A DNA stretch of 64,000 nucleotides from Paenibacillus sp. FSL H8-0537 (GCF_038051995.1 NZ_CP150290.1:1661501-1725500); one strand, 5' to 3'; positions 33,393-42,071 are shown, numbered from the stretch's first letter. Numbers and translations are program-made. The notes: a model not told the origin generated them from the letters alone.

Positions 33393-33594
33393 AGTTATCT
33401 CCGAAAGCAGCTTTCAAAGCTTCAAAAATGAGTTCAACATATACGGATTTTTCTATCAGCCATTGAGTGGCTTGCCATACGCCAGCATCCCATGCTGCTT
33501 TAAAGCTGCTCCATGCTGACCCAATAACCCCTTTGATTACATCCCAAGCTTTTGAACCCAATTTAATAATATAGGCAATAATTTTTACGATCAT
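33391..33594 (-). CDS. Candidate leaderless bacteriocin-like peptide
   Basis: A 67-residue peptide with no signal or double-glycine leader. It is rich in Trp (five residues), Ala, Lys and Ile, and looks like a string of amphipathic helices. The segments YIIKLGSKAW and AGVWQATQWLIEK resemble those of aureocin A53 and lacticin Q, which are leaderless bacteriocins. The peptide is longer than those (about 50 residues) and nearly charge-neutral, which is a caveat. ATG at 33594 follows AGAGGAGATG; an in-frame start at 33630 is less likely. The ABC genes that follow may provide export or immunity. Confidence 0.62.
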   Translation of the reverse strand: MIVKIIAYIIKLGSKAWDVIKGVIGSAWSSFKAAWDAGVWQATQWLIEKSVYVELIFEALKAAFGDN

Positions 33595-33944
33595 ATATTC
33601 ATCTCCTCTAATTTCCCCCTCTGACTTCACCTGGGTATAATAGTATACTTATTTTACAATTTGGTAAATTTCGCATATGCGCAATTAATTGGTTAAAAAT
33701 TCAATAAAAACATTTAAAAGACTTTTGTTTTCTTGATTTTGATAGAGGTAGTACTGTGGAATTATTCCTTGTAGATCTTATCGCTAGACCCAAAAAGTTA
33801 AGTTTAGAAGGATATAAGCGCCGGGTTTTTCGGTAAAAGTGAAATTTTTGTGAAATTTATTAATTGCTAAAAGATTGAAATTTAAATAAAAATATGGTAT
33901 TAATTATGTATTGATTGTCTAAATGTATGAAAGGAGTGGGGGAA
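33595..33944. other. AT-rich divergent intergenic region
   Basis: No gene is seen in these 350 bases. The region must hold the promoters of the minus-strand peptide operon and the plus-strand LuxR/ABC genes. A possible -10 (TATACT on the minus strand, near 33640) and the palindrome CGCATATGCG near 33673 are visible, but neither is certain. Confidence 0.5.
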
Positions 33945-34109
33945 ATGAGAAGGGTTTTTGAAGTGCTAAGTTTTGTTGGGATAGTAGGTTATCTTTGTTG
34001 CCGAATCTTTTTTTATGAAGAGACACAGACGCTGAGATTCCTATTTGGAGGCGCGGCATTATTAGGTTTCGTAGGTAGAGTATTTTTGAGAGAAAGGAAA
34101 ACTGTATAA
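33945..34109 (+). CDS. Small two-span membrane protein
   Basis: A 54-residue protein with two hydrophobic segments (about residues 7-23 and 31-46) and a basic end (FLRERKTV). ATG at 33945 follows AAAGGAGTGGGGG. I recognise no family. It immediately precedes a LuxR-type HTH gene with a two-base gap, so the two are coupled. A role in sensing or immunity in the bacteriocin-like island is possible but only inferred from position. Confidence 0.6.
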   Translation: MRRVFEVLSFVGIVGYLCCRIFFYEETQTLRFLFGGAALLGFVGRVFLRERKTV

Positions 34110-34111
34110 AA

Positions 34112-34330
34112 ATGGAATTGAGCGCAACGGAGAAGAAAATATTGTTGCTCATTTGCAGGGAAAAGCCTAATAAAGAGATCGCCTCCATTTTGTATATTTC
34201 GAAGCGAATGGTTGATTATCATGTAACGTCCATACTTGGAAAGTTTAACGTAGCTACTCGGGTCGGAGCTGCTGTATTTGCTTTGCAAAATCAAATTATC
34301 ACTTCCGAGGATATAAATGAAAACGTTTAA
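34112..34330 (+). CDS. Stand-alone LuxR/GerE-type HTH protein
   Basis: A 72-residue protein consisting only of a GerE-type helix-turn-helix (LSATEKKILLLICREKPNKE, then VDYHVTSILGKFNVATRVGA). There is no receiver or ligand domain, as in GerE itself (74 residues). It has no obvious strong ribosome site, fitting translation coupled to the two-span protein just upstream. It probably activates the ABC genes that follow, or the divergent peptide operon. Confidence 0.87.
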   Translation: MELSATEKKILLLICREKPNKEIASILYISKRMVDYHVTSILGKFNVATRVGAAVFALQNQIITSEDINENV

Positions 34331-34369
34331 AATAGATTTGATGAAGTAAATATAATACAGGAGGACATT

Positions 34370-35056
34370 ATGTTCGGAATTGTTTTAAAAGAGTATCTGG
34401 GGCTAATAAAAGGCGTGAAATCTATTCTTGTCATCCTATTTGTAACGTCCGTATCTATTTTGGCCGCTCAGTATGCTTCAAGCAGTACATTTTTGGCAGA
34501 GGCAGCTGGAGGTTCTCAAGGAACGGAGCTTGCGGGGTTATCCTTTATTTTTATTTTGTTCGGGGCATTGTTTATCTACATATTATCCCATGATATTGTG
34601 AACCGGGATATTGAATTGCAAAGAATAAGGCTTCTCATTACAAAAACTTCTCGGAGAAACGTAATAATTGGAAAGTTTATCTCCGTTTTTGCTTTTTGGG
34701 CAAGCGTTACTTTAATCACCTTTGCGTGTATTTCTATCAGCACTCAGACTTTTCATATTACTCCACTAATTGTATTGTGGGTTTTCATAGCCTTTCATTC
34801 TGGAGTAGCGATCATGATGTCGACTATCATTACGAAGCATAGCTATACGGTACTTATCAGTTTAATCGGTGGGCTTGTCATTCCAGGTGTAGGGATTTGG
34901 AGTTTATTTAACAAAACGGTTATAGCCAATATTTTAAGTTATGCGCTGCCTTATTATATTGCAATGGATGATTATCGCTTTATTGCTTTAACAGTTGTTG
35001 AGGTTGCTCTTATGTTAATCATCTCCATTATCGTTTTTGAAAGAAAGGAACTCTAG
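34370..35056 (+). CDS. ABC-2 type transporter permease
   Basis: A 228-residue membrane protein with about six helices and a large loop after the first (SSTFLAEAAGGSQGTELAG). The cytoplasmic NRDIELQRIRLLITKTSRR segment resembles the coupling region of ABC-2 permeases. It lies six bases before the ABC ATPase gene, so the two form one exporter. AGGAGG lies before the ATG. The likely role in this island is immunity or self-protection, as in LanFEG-like systems; the substrate is not known. Confidence 0.8.
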   Translation: MFGIVLKEYLGLIKGVKSILVILFVTSVSILAAQYASSSTFLAEAAGGSQGTELAGLSFIFILFGALFIYILSHDIVNRDIELQRIRLLITKTSRRNVIIGKFISVFAFWASVTLITFACISISTQTFHITPLIVLWVFIAFHSGVAIMMSTIITKHSYTVLISLIGGLVIPGVGIWSLFNKTVIANILSYALPYYIAMDDYRFIALTVVEVALMLIISIIVFERKEL

Positions 35057-35061
35057 TTCAG

Positions 35062-35982
35062 ATGACTATACTAAAAGTGGACGGATTAACCAAGGAATAT
35101 AGAAATCACAAGGTAGTGGATGAAATTAGCTTTTCGCTAAATAAGGGTGAGATTTTTGCCTTTCTAGGCAGGAATGGGGCCGGGAAAAGCACTACGATAA
35201 ATATGTTGACGGGAATTTTAAAACCTACTCGCGGAAGTATAGAAATCTTTGACCAACCTTACCAAAATTTAAATCGAATTAAATCACGAATGGGTGTTCT
35301 GCCTGATAATAGCAATTATTATAATGACATGACTGCCCTGCAGCATATGTTTTTTTTCGCTCGCATTAAAGGCTTTGGGACAAACAAGAAAGCGATGCTC
35401 AAATTGTTAGAGGAAGTTGGCTTAGGAGAGCATGCTAATAAGAAAGTAGGCAAATTCTCGTTAGGAATGAAAAAGAAATTAGGTATCGCTCAAGCCTTAA
35501 TTGGCTCTCCTGAATTGCTCTTTCTTGACGAACCTACCTCAACGCTCGATATTGAGTCATCTATTATAATTCGAGATTTAATTTTAAAATGGGCCTCACA
35601 AGGAACCACTGTGTTTATGACCTCGCATAACCTTGATGAGGTGGAAAGAGTGTGCAGTCGTATCGCTATACTTCATAAAGGGAAAATTGAGAAAATAGGA
35701 AGTATGAAGGAGCTGCAGCAGTCTCATGATGAGCATGTTCGGCTAAAAATTAAATATCAATCCAATACTGAGAATGAATTTCAACTATGGATGAATGAAG
35801 TGAACCAATTCGCAGAAATTGCGGCATGGAACAATGAATGGGTGGAATTAAACATAACAAACGAAGGCGTAATTCCTCATATAGTCAATGGAGCAGTTCG
35901 CTATCATTTAGACCTATTTCGGATAGAGGTTGAACATACTTCATTGGAAACCATTTTTGTTAACCACGAAAATAAAGATTGA
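35062..35982 (+). CDS. ABC transporter ATP-binding protein
   Basis: A 306-residue ATPase of the drug/bacteriocin-exporter (CcmA-like) class. Walker A is FLGRNGAGKST near residue 35-45, the signature is FSLGMKKKLGIAQAL, Walker B is LLFLDEPTSTLD, and the H-loop is MTSHNLDEVE. About 70 residues follow the ATPase core, as in BcrA and NatA-type proteins. It works with the permease encoded just upstream. The gene is AT-rich like the rest of the island, and the sequence returns to the usual base composition soon after its end. Confidence 0.92.
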   Translation: MTILKVDGLTKEYRNHKVVDEISFSLNKGEIFAFLGRNGAGKSTTINMLTGILKPTRGSIEIFDQPYQNLNRIKSRMGVLPDNSNYYNDMTALQHMFFFARIKGFGTNKKAMLKLLEEVGLGEHANKKVGKFSLGMKKKLGIAQALIGSPELLFLDEPTSTLDIESSIIIRDLILKWASQGTTVFMTSHNLDEVERVCSRIAILHKGKIEKIGSMKELQQSHDEHVRLKIKYQSNTENEFQLWMNEVNQFAEIAAWNNEWVELNITNEGVIPHIVNGAVRYHLDLFRIEVEHTSLETIFVNHENKD

Positions 35983-36027
35983 AAAATAATGCTCCTTTTG
36001 CATAAAATAGTTTTCCTGATTGTAAGT

Positions 36028-36402
36028 ATGAGGGAGGAACCTATTTTTCCAGAAGGGAGTGGGCTGTCCATTACGAAGCAAAAGCTGCCGCGAACCTCGC
36101 TACTGTCTATTGGAGGGATGCTGCTTCCCCTTGTCATTCACGGCATTCATTTGCTGCTGCCACTGCTGTTGACTGGAAGTATAGCAATGGAAAGCAGCAT
36201 GCATAGGCATCACGGTGAGGCGGCCAGCTCGGGAGCAGATTGGGTGGGCTTGCTGCTAAGCGGGATTACGGCTATTTCTGTCATCGTCACGATCATTTAT
36301 TTGTACCGCATCTGGACCAGCAAAACCTGCAGCAAAACGAACGCATGGCTGTACACGGGCATTTCCGTTGTGTGCTTCGTGCTCATCGCCGCAACATTAT
36401 AA
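36028..36402 (+). CDS. Small uncharacterised membrane protein
   Basis: A 124-residue protein with about three hydrophobic helices (residues about 29-52, 74-93 and 106-124) and a His-rich loop (MHRHHGEAASS). I recognise no named family. The start is uncertain: ATG at 36028 is given, but no clear ribosome site precedes it, and the open frame extends back to 35989. It lies 45 bases after the ABC ATPase gene, but its base composition is that of the host chromosome, so it is probably not part of the island. Confidence 0.55.
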   Translation: MREEPIFPEGSGLSITKQKLPRTSLLSIGGMLLPLVIHGIHLLLPLLLTGSIAMESSMHRHHGEAASSGADWVGLLLSGITAISVIVTIIYLYRIWTSKTCSKTNAWLYTGISVVCFVLIAATL

Positions 36403-36417
36403 GGCAATAGGGAAGGC

Positions 36418-36456
36418 TCAAAGCCAGCTAGCGGCTGGAGCTTTCTCTTTTTTTTG
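36418..36456 (+). terminator. Probable terminator
   Basis: AGCCAGC and GGCTGGAGCT-like arms form a short hairpin followed by TTTCTCTTTTTTTT. The stem is modest but the T tract is long. Confidence 0.55.
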
Positions 36457-36533
36457 CAAAAATCTTCTGTTGCGCTTCCTGTTGAATTTTGCTCTAATGA
36501 GAGTAAAAGAATGAATGAACACTCTTTGGAAAA

Positions 36534-37820
36534 ATGAAGAGATTCGAAAGGAAGCAGCAGAAGATGGAAACGAAAGCCCGATTGCATAAATTTGGCATGC
36601 AAATGACTCCCCGTGTATGGTACAACGCTAAAATTGATGTGGGCGCATCCCTATTATTCAGCTTGTTTAATGTCGTGCTTAACCAGTTTTACATGCCGTT
36701 TGCGATACAGCAGGGAGCGACGAACTTTCAAGTAGGGCTATTGTCGGCTGCTCCGGCAATCGGCCTTATTTTCTCGCCGCTGTGGGCGAATTGGATCGAG
36801 AAGAGCAACAATCCGAAGCCATTTATGATTATTCCCAACTTAATTGGCAGGCTGCTTCTGCTGCTGCCGGCATTGTTTGCTCAACCTTCGGTGTTTGTGG
36901 CAACGGCGCTCGTTTTTCAAATTTTGATGGGTATCCAGGCTCCGGCTTATGCAGCATTAGTATCCCGCATGTATCCGCCAGATGTAAGAGGCAGGCTGAT
37001 GGGCTATGTGCGAGTGGCCATGGGAGCCATTATGATCCCACTAGCCTATTTGGTCGGAAAATGGGCGGATGCGTCCGGTACGTCGTGGCCGCTCGTCTGT
37101 GCAGCAGCAGCTGGGACATTGTCTATATTGCTGTTCCAAACGCTGCGTCTGCCAAAAATTCCGTTGAAAAGGGTGGTTGCTCCGGGCGCTGCCGTGACGC
37201 GCTTCTCGCTGCGGGACCAGTGGAAGCTCGTGTCAGGCAATAAGAAGCTTGCAGTGCTGCTGGCGGCAACATCACTTGCAGGCTTCGGCAATATGCTGTC
37301 GATCCCGCTTTACCAAATTATTCAGGTGCAGGTGCTTGAACTAAGCAATGTGCAGATTGGATATGCGCGGGTCGCTTATTTTATCGGATTGTTGGTCACC
37401 TATTTTATTGCGGGCTGGATGATTGACCGCTTTGATATCCGCTATACGATATTGGGCGGCATTGCAGCCTATGCCATCGTTCCGATGCTCTATGGATTTA
37501 TAGGTACCTATTCTGCTGTCATTCTCGGCAACGGCATTCAGGGAATTGGCGAAGCGATTTGGGATATTGGCATTTTGGCTTATATTTTTAGGCTTGCTCC
37601 CGGCCGGGAGGCGGTTGTGTTCGGCATCCATCTGATGCTGTTCGGCTTGAGAGGCACGCTTGGGCCATTGCTGAGCGCAGGTTTGTCAGACAGTGTGCCG
37701 CTCAGTACACTGCTTATCGGGGCTGCTATTTTTGGCTGCGTCGGGACGCTGCTCTTCATAATCGGCAACCGCAAGCGGGCGGGAACACCGCTAGCAAACG
37801 GTACTACGCTAGGAGAGTAA
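36534..37820 (+). CDS. MFS transporter
   Basis: A 428-residue major facilitator protein with about twelve helices in two halves. The loop between helices 2 and 3 is SPLWANWIEKSNNPKPFM, near residue 83, and RMYPPDVRGRLMGYVRVAMG lies near 146. The second half contains GWMIDRFDIRYTILGG in the matching loop position. The fold is that of drug or sugar-phosphate exporters; the substrate is unknown. ATG at 36534 is given, but ATG at 36564 could be used, with AAAGGA ahead. It stands alone. Confidence 0.87.
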   Translation: MKRFERKQQKMETKARLHKFGMQMTPRVWYNAKIDVGASLLFSLFNVVLNQFYMPFAIQQGATNFQVGLLSAAPAIGLIFSPLWANWIEKSNNPKPFMIIPNLIGRLLLLLPALFAQPSVFVATALVFQILMGIQAPAYAALVSRMYPPDVRGRLMGYVRVAMGAIMIPLAYLVGKWADASGTSWPLVCAAAAGTLSILLFQTLRLPKIPLKRVVAPGAAVTRFSLRDQWKLVSGNKKLAVLLAATSLAGFGNMLSIPLYQIIQVQVLELSNVQIGYARVAYFIGLLVTYFIAGWMIDRFDIRYTILGGIAAYAIVPMLYGFIGTYSAVILGNGIQGIGEAIWDIGILAYIFRLAPGREAVVFGIHLMLFGLRGTLGPLLSAGLSDSVPLSTLLIGAAIFGCVGTLLFIIGNRKRAGTPLANGTTLGE

Positions 37821-37916
37821 AAACAGGTGGCAGGACGCTTGTCCTGCGTACAACTAGAGAACACTTACAACCAGAGTTGGAAACGGCTGATCATCATTTA
37901 TAGGAGGAAAACAATA

Positions 37917-39023
37917 ATGACAGATGTTTTTCGATTTGATTTTGGTATTGGAGCTGCGAGGGATGAGCATGTGAAGGTAACGGACTCTACGTTGTACGAG
38001 CCAGGCAGAGGCTATGGATTCAGCTCGGTGACGAAGGTGACGGCGAAGCGCCGGGCGGAAGCAGAGGGCATGGGCAGCGACTTCTGCATCCCTTTGGAAA
38101 CTTCTTTTTTGCTTGATGTTGAAAATGGTATCTACACTGTGAATCTATTAATCGGCGACGCCATAACCGTTACAGAGACGACGATTAAAGCGGGCTGCGG
38201 TCGGCTCGTTGCCCAGCGCTTAAGGACGGTAGCAGGCGAGTTTATTCGCTATAGCTTCGCTTTGTCGGTAAGAGATGGTCAAATCCGCCTGGCCTTTACG
38301 GGATTGGCGCCGCGTATTAATGCACTCGAGGTGCTTTCTTCCAACCAAACGCCGACCATTTTTCTTGCTGGGGATTCAACGGTTACGGATCAGCCGGAGG
38401 ATGGTTATCCCTATGCAGGCTGGGGCCAAATGCTGCCCAAATGGTTCAAGCAGGACGTAGCCATTGAGAACAGGGCGGTTTCCGGGCGCAGCTCCAAAAG
38501 CTTCATCGGAGAAGGCCGACTCGATGGAATCTTTCAATGGATGAAGCCGCGGGACGTGCTGCTGATCCAGTTTGGCCATAATGACCAGAAGCCGGATGAG
38601 GAGCGGCGTACGGAGCCTTTTACTACTTATAAGGAATATTTAAAGCGATACATAGACGGGGCCCGGCAGCGCGAGGCGCTTCCTGTGTTGGTGACATCCG
38701 TACAGCGGCGATTTTATGAAGCAGATGGTAGTCTCGTCGATACGCATGGCGAATATTTGATTGCGATGAGGGAGCTCGCCGAGGAGGAAAACGTACCGTT
38801 AATCGACTTGGCGGAGGAAAGCCGCAAGCTGTTTGAGAAGCTTGGACCGGAAGCGACGAAATCGGTATTTATGTGGGCGGCGCCAGGCGAGTTTATAAAT
38901 TTCCCCAATGGCGTAGAGGACAATACGCATTTTCAGGAGCGCGGTGCGCTGCAAGTTGCCGGCCTAGTTGTGGAGCAGCTGAAGCAATTGAGGCTGGGGG
39001 CTATTCAGGTCGCGTTCCGCTAA
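37917..39023 (+). CDS. Rhamnogalacturonan acetylesterase-like protein (CE12)
   Basis: A 368-residue SGNH hydrolase with an N-terminal beta-rich domain of about 140 residues and a C-terminal esterase domain. The catalytic Ser lies in FLAGDSTVTDQ, the block II Gly in NRAVSGRSSKSF, and block III in LIQFGHNDQKP; the C-terminal His is in EDNTHFQERGAL. This matches RhgT/YesT enzymes that remove acetyl groups from pectin-derived rhamnogalacturonan. There is no signal peptide, so it probably works inside the cell on imported oligomers. ATG at 37917 follows AGGAGG at 37902-37907. Confidence 0.88.
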   Translation: MTDVFRFDFGIGAARDEHVKVTDSTLYEPGRGYGFSSVTKVTAKRRAEAEGMGSDFCIPLETSFLLDVENGIYTVNLLIGDAITVTETTIKAGCGRLVAQRLRTVAGEFIRYSFALSVRDGQIRLAFTGLAPRINALEVLSSNQTPTIFLAGDSTVTDQPEDGYPYAGWGQMLPKWFKQDVAIENRAVSGRSSKSFIGEGRLDGIFQWMKPRDVLLIQFGHNDQKPDEERRTEPFTTYKEYLKRYIDGARQREALPVLVTSVQRRFYEADGSLVDTHGEYLIAMRELAEEENVPLIDLAEESRKLFEKLGPEATKSVFMWAAPGEFINFPNGVEDNTHFQERGALQVAGLVVEQLKQLRLGAIQVAFR

Positions 39024-39153
39024 GCGTTGTTATCGCTAAGTGAGATCTGCACATTCAGTGGACGTTCAGGGGGCATTCATACGGTGTTCATAATGGTTTG
39101 ATAAGCTGAGCTTGTACATTCAAGCAAGGCTTATTGAAAGGAAGCGAACCTTT

Positions 39154-39867
39154 ATGAAAAATTGGAAAACACTACTAAGTACGATTCTCATAATGGCCAC
39201 CTTGGCTGCATGCAGTGCCAATCAGACAGCGACGAATACGACTGCTGCCGGCACGGAAGCGGCCGCTACGCAGAGTGGTACACAAGCGGATGCTGGTGCT
39301 GGCCAAGCGCAGGGCGGTCCGGGCCAAGGCGGCATGATGATGGGAGGCACAATGGGCATGATCAAATCCATTGATGGGCAGACCATTACGTTGTACAAAT
39401 CTTCCTTTACGCCAGGTGAACGCCAAGGAGGCGGCGAGCCTCCAGCGCAAGGAGATGCACAGCAAGGTGAAGCAGGAGCGTTGCCAGATGGAACACAGCC
39501 GGAGCCGCCAGCACAGGATGGTGGACAAGCTGCTGAGGGGCAGGGCGGTGGCCGGATGAATATGGAGAACATGTTCACCGAGGAGACGGTGGAAGTGACG
39601 GTGACCGATGCGACAACGATTACAGCCATTTCCTTCGAAAACAACCAGCGCGTAGAAACGGCCAAGACGCTTGCCGACTTGAAAGCCGATGACATTGTTA
39701 CCTACACGGTAACCGATGGCACTCAGGATGTGGCGACGATTCAAATCGGCGGCATGATGGGTGGAGGAATGGGCGGAGGCCGGCCAGGCGGCCAAGGCGC
39801 AGGTGGTGGTGCAGCGGGCCAAGGCTCTGATGCTGCGGCAGAAGCATCTCCTACAGCAACTTCATAA
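39154..39867 (+). CDS. Low-complexity lipoprotein
   Basis: A 237-residue secreted protein with a lipoprotein signal ending in the lipobox TLAAC (Cys about residue 21). The mature part contains Ala/Thr/Gln-rich and Gly/Met-rich stretches (GGMMMGGTMGMIK, MMGGGMGGGRPGG) around a small folded region (MIKSIDGQTITLYK; TEETVEVTVTDATTIT) similar to DUF5666-like OB-type modules. Related proteins are common lipoproteins of unknown role in Paenibacillus. ATG at 39154 follows AAAGGAAG. The Met-rich parts could bind metal ions such as copper, but that is a guess. Confidence 0.8.
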   Translation: MKNWKTLLSTILIMATLAACSANQTATNTTAAGTEAAATQSGTQADAGAGQAQGGPGQGGMMMGGTMGMIKSIDGQTITLYKSSFTPGERQGGGEPPAQGDAQQGEAGALPDGTQPEPPAQDGGQAAEGQGGGRMNMENMFTEETVEVTVTDATTITAISFENNQRVETAKTLADLKADDIVTYTVTDGTQDVATIQIGGMMGGGMGGGRPGGQGAGGGAAGQGSDAAAEASPTATS

Positions 39868-40255
39868 GGACATTGCAACCGAATAAAGGAAATGGCGACC
39901 CTAATGGCTGCTCTTTCTTTTTTATTGTGCAAGTAGAGAAGCACCCTCGTCAGCTATATTCCTCTCGCCCTCAAAACCGGCAACGTTGGCAGGGGATCAT
40001 TTCCATTTTTGAAGGACAGAGGTATCGCTATTTTAGCTTTTTATACAAATTCAGCCCGTAAGCGGACAGCAAATCAGCTATTGTCCTCATGATTACGTCA
40101 AAATGACGAATGGTGAAGCATTAGCGGCTCCTGAGTCCGCAGGATTCTTCATAACCGATATTCTGTTGAAATAGCGGATTCTGTGTCCACCAAGCTTCTG
40201 ATACTCTCATTATCATCTGCGTACACAACCTATTATGTGGCAGCAAGCGCTGCTT
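39868..40255. other. Intergenic region without a recognised gene
   Basis: No convincing coding frame is present in this 390-base stretch between convergent genes. Short motifs of the type AGCGGN-n-TCCGC occur twice (near 40122 and 40173), a pattern also seen near 24887 and 55394 in other gaps of this window. Their function is unknown. Confidence 0.4.
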
Positions 40256-40306
40256 TAAATGCAAGAGACCCTGGGGAGCTTAGCTCCCTAGGGTCTCTTG
40301 CATTTA
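40256..40306. repeat. Near-perfect 51-base palindrome after cobA
   Basis: The two 25-base halves, beginning TAAATGCAAGAGACCCT and ending AGGGTCTCTTGCATTTA, are complementary apart from one mismatch, with almost no loop. It lies ten bases past the stop of cobA. It may be a terminator for the nir operon, although no T run stands outside the stem. Confidence 0.7.
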
Positions 40307-40316
40307 AAAATTTCTG

Positions 40317-41105
40317 TCAGCCAATTAATTGCCCGGCCTGTTGCTCCGCTTGCTGCTCTGCCAAGAGCAGCTGCTCCCGCACTTTGACAACCTCGCCGAT
40401 AATAATTAACGCCGGGTTGCTGAGCTGTACAGAAGCGGCAAGATTATGAATATGCTCAAGTGTCCCCGTAAAGGTACGCTGCCTCGAGGTGGTGCCTCGT
40501 TCAATAAGTGCAACGGGCGTCGTAGCGGCCTTCCCATGCTTCAGCAGCTCTTCGCGAATGGCGCCAAGCTGGCTGACCCCCATATAAATCGCTAAAGTAT
40601 CTACGCTGTGTGCAAGCAGATCCCAGCGTACAGGAGCTTTATCCCCATGGCAGCGGGTGCCTGTGACGCAGGCGAAGGATGAAGCATGCTCTCGGTGTGT
40701 AAGCGGAATATTCGCGGCTGCTGCTGCTCCGATGGCGGACGTAATACCAGGAATCACCTCATAAGGAATGCCATGCTTGGCAAGCTCCAGCGTTTCCTCG
40801 CCGCCGCGTCCAAAGACGAAGGGGTCGCCGCCCTTCAGCCGAACGACATTTTTTCCTTGGCTAGCATATTGTACAAGCAGTTGATTAATTTGATCCTGTG
40901 GTATAGCATGGGCGTTCGGTGCTTTGCCACAATAGATGAGCTCGACGTTTTTGCTGGCATAATCGAGCAGCTCAGTCGTAGCGAGCCTGTCATACAAAAT
41001 AATGTCAGCCGACTGGATGCGCCGCATGGCTTTTACAGTAATGAGCTCGGGATCGCCTGGACCCGCTCCGACAATATAAACTGTACCTGGTGCTTGCTTC
41101 ATCAT
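40317..41105 (-). CDS. cobA: Uroporphyrinogen-III C-methyltransferase
   Basis: A 262-residue SAM-dependent methylase that converts uroporphyrinogen III to precorrin-2, the first step toward siroheme. Motifs: VYIVGAGPGDPELITVKA at the N-terminus, LYDRLATTELL, VRLKGGDPFVFGRGGEE near residue 85 and PGITSAIGAAAAANIPLTHR near 118. It ends the nitrite reductase operon, where siroheme is the NirB cofactor. The ATG overlaps the stop of nirC by four bases. A second siroheme enzyme (oxidase/chelatase) is not in the window. Confidence 0.95.
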   Translation of the reverse strand: MMKQAPGTVYIVGAGPGDPELITVKAMRRIQSADIILYDRLATTELLDYASKNVELIYCGKAPNAHAIPQDQINQLLVQYASQGKNVVRLKGGDPFVFGRGGEETLELAKHGIPYEVIPGITSAIGAAAAANIPLTHREHASSFACVTGTRCHGDKAPVRWDLLAHSVDTLAIYMGVSQLGAIREELLKHGKAATTPVALIERGTTSRQRTFTGTLEHIHNLAASVQLSNPALIIIGEVVKVREQLLLAEQQAEQQAGQLIG

Positions 41106-41971
41106 AGACCACTTCCTTTGGCGACAATCGCTCCAACTGCTGCTGGCTCGGATTTTATCTGTGCTTTAAAGCCTACAGCTTGGTTTTTCGGCGAAGAATG
41201 GGACAAATACAGCATCATCCCTGTGAACACTGCACCGCCAATAAAATTGCCAACGAGTACGGGGATTTGATTCCATACCCACCAGTCAGAAAAGCTGACG
41301 TGAGCGCCAAACAGCATGCCTGCGGGAATGACGAACATATTAACGACAGCATGCTCAAAGCCTTGGGCGAAGAAGATGACGATTGGCAGCCACATCGCAA
41401 TGATTTTGCCGCCCGTTGATTTGGATGTCATCGCCATTACAACGCCGAGTGTTACCATCCAGTTGCACAAAATGGCTTTAATAACAACAAGCATCATGCC
41501 CTCAGACCCCATATGCTTGTAGCCAATTGTTTTCGTTTCGCTAAGCTGTATAATCATTTGAATGAGCGGATTGCTCATATCGGTGAACATTTTCGTAATG
41601 ACTAAACCATACAATAGCGCATAGGCAGCGCAGCCAATGAGATGTCCGGCGATCACCCAAATATAATTGGACAGCATTCGGGATACGCTCGTCCTGCGGG
41701 CAAGAACAGCTAGCGGAAGGAGTGCAAAGCTGCCAGTGACAAGCTCCAATCCAAGGAGAACAATGATGACGAACCCGGCTGGAAATACTAGAGCACCTGC
41801 AAGACCAAGTGAGGTTTGGCTCGTTGCTGTAAACGCAAGCGTGGTGGCAAAAGCCAAAATCGCTCCCCCGAGAAACCCGCGAACGAGCATTTGCAGCGTG
41901 CCAGCATTTGCTTTTGCAGCCCCGGTATCGATCATAGCGTCTATTACTTCTGCGGGTTTGATGTAGGACAT
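41102..41971 (-). CDS. nirC: Formate/nitrite transporter family protein
   Basis: A 289-residue membrane channel of the FNT family with six helices. Typical segments are GFLGGAILAFATTLAFTATS near residue 29, LVTGSFALLPLAVLARR near 77, AILCNWMVTLGVVMA with the pore Asn, and GFEHAVVNMFVIPAGM near 210. It imports nitrite for assimilation by NirBD. AAGGAG precedes the ATG. It lies 100 bases after nirD in the operon, upstream of and overlapping cobA. Confidence 0.93.
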   Translation of the reverse strand: MSYIKPAEVIDAMIDTGAAKANAGTLQMLVRGFLGGAILAFATTLAFTATSQTSLGLAGALVFPAGFVIIVLLGLELVTGSFALLPLAVLARRTSVSRMLSNYIWVIAGHLIGCAAYALLYGLVITKMFTDMSNPLIQMIIQLSETKTIGYKHMGSEGMMLVVIKAILCNWMVTLGVVMAMTSKSTGGKIIAMWLPIVIFFAQGFEHAVVNMFVIPAGMLFGAHVSFSDWWVWNQIPVLVGNFIGGAVFTGMMLYLSHSSPKNQAVGFKAQIKSEPAAVGAIVAKGSGL

Positions 41972-42071
41972 AATGGTTTCTCCTTAAGATTAGCAATTAC
42001 ATAACTTGCTCTCTATTATAAAAGTAAAACGATGATATTAGGAAATAAGTAATATTTATAAATTTAATAAA

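Noticed and set aside
33170..33394. Plus-strand open frame overlapping the start of the ABC ATPase gene
   Set aside because: It has no ribosome site, runs over the strong minus-strand gene and the intergenic hairpin, and its sequence shows no domain pattern.
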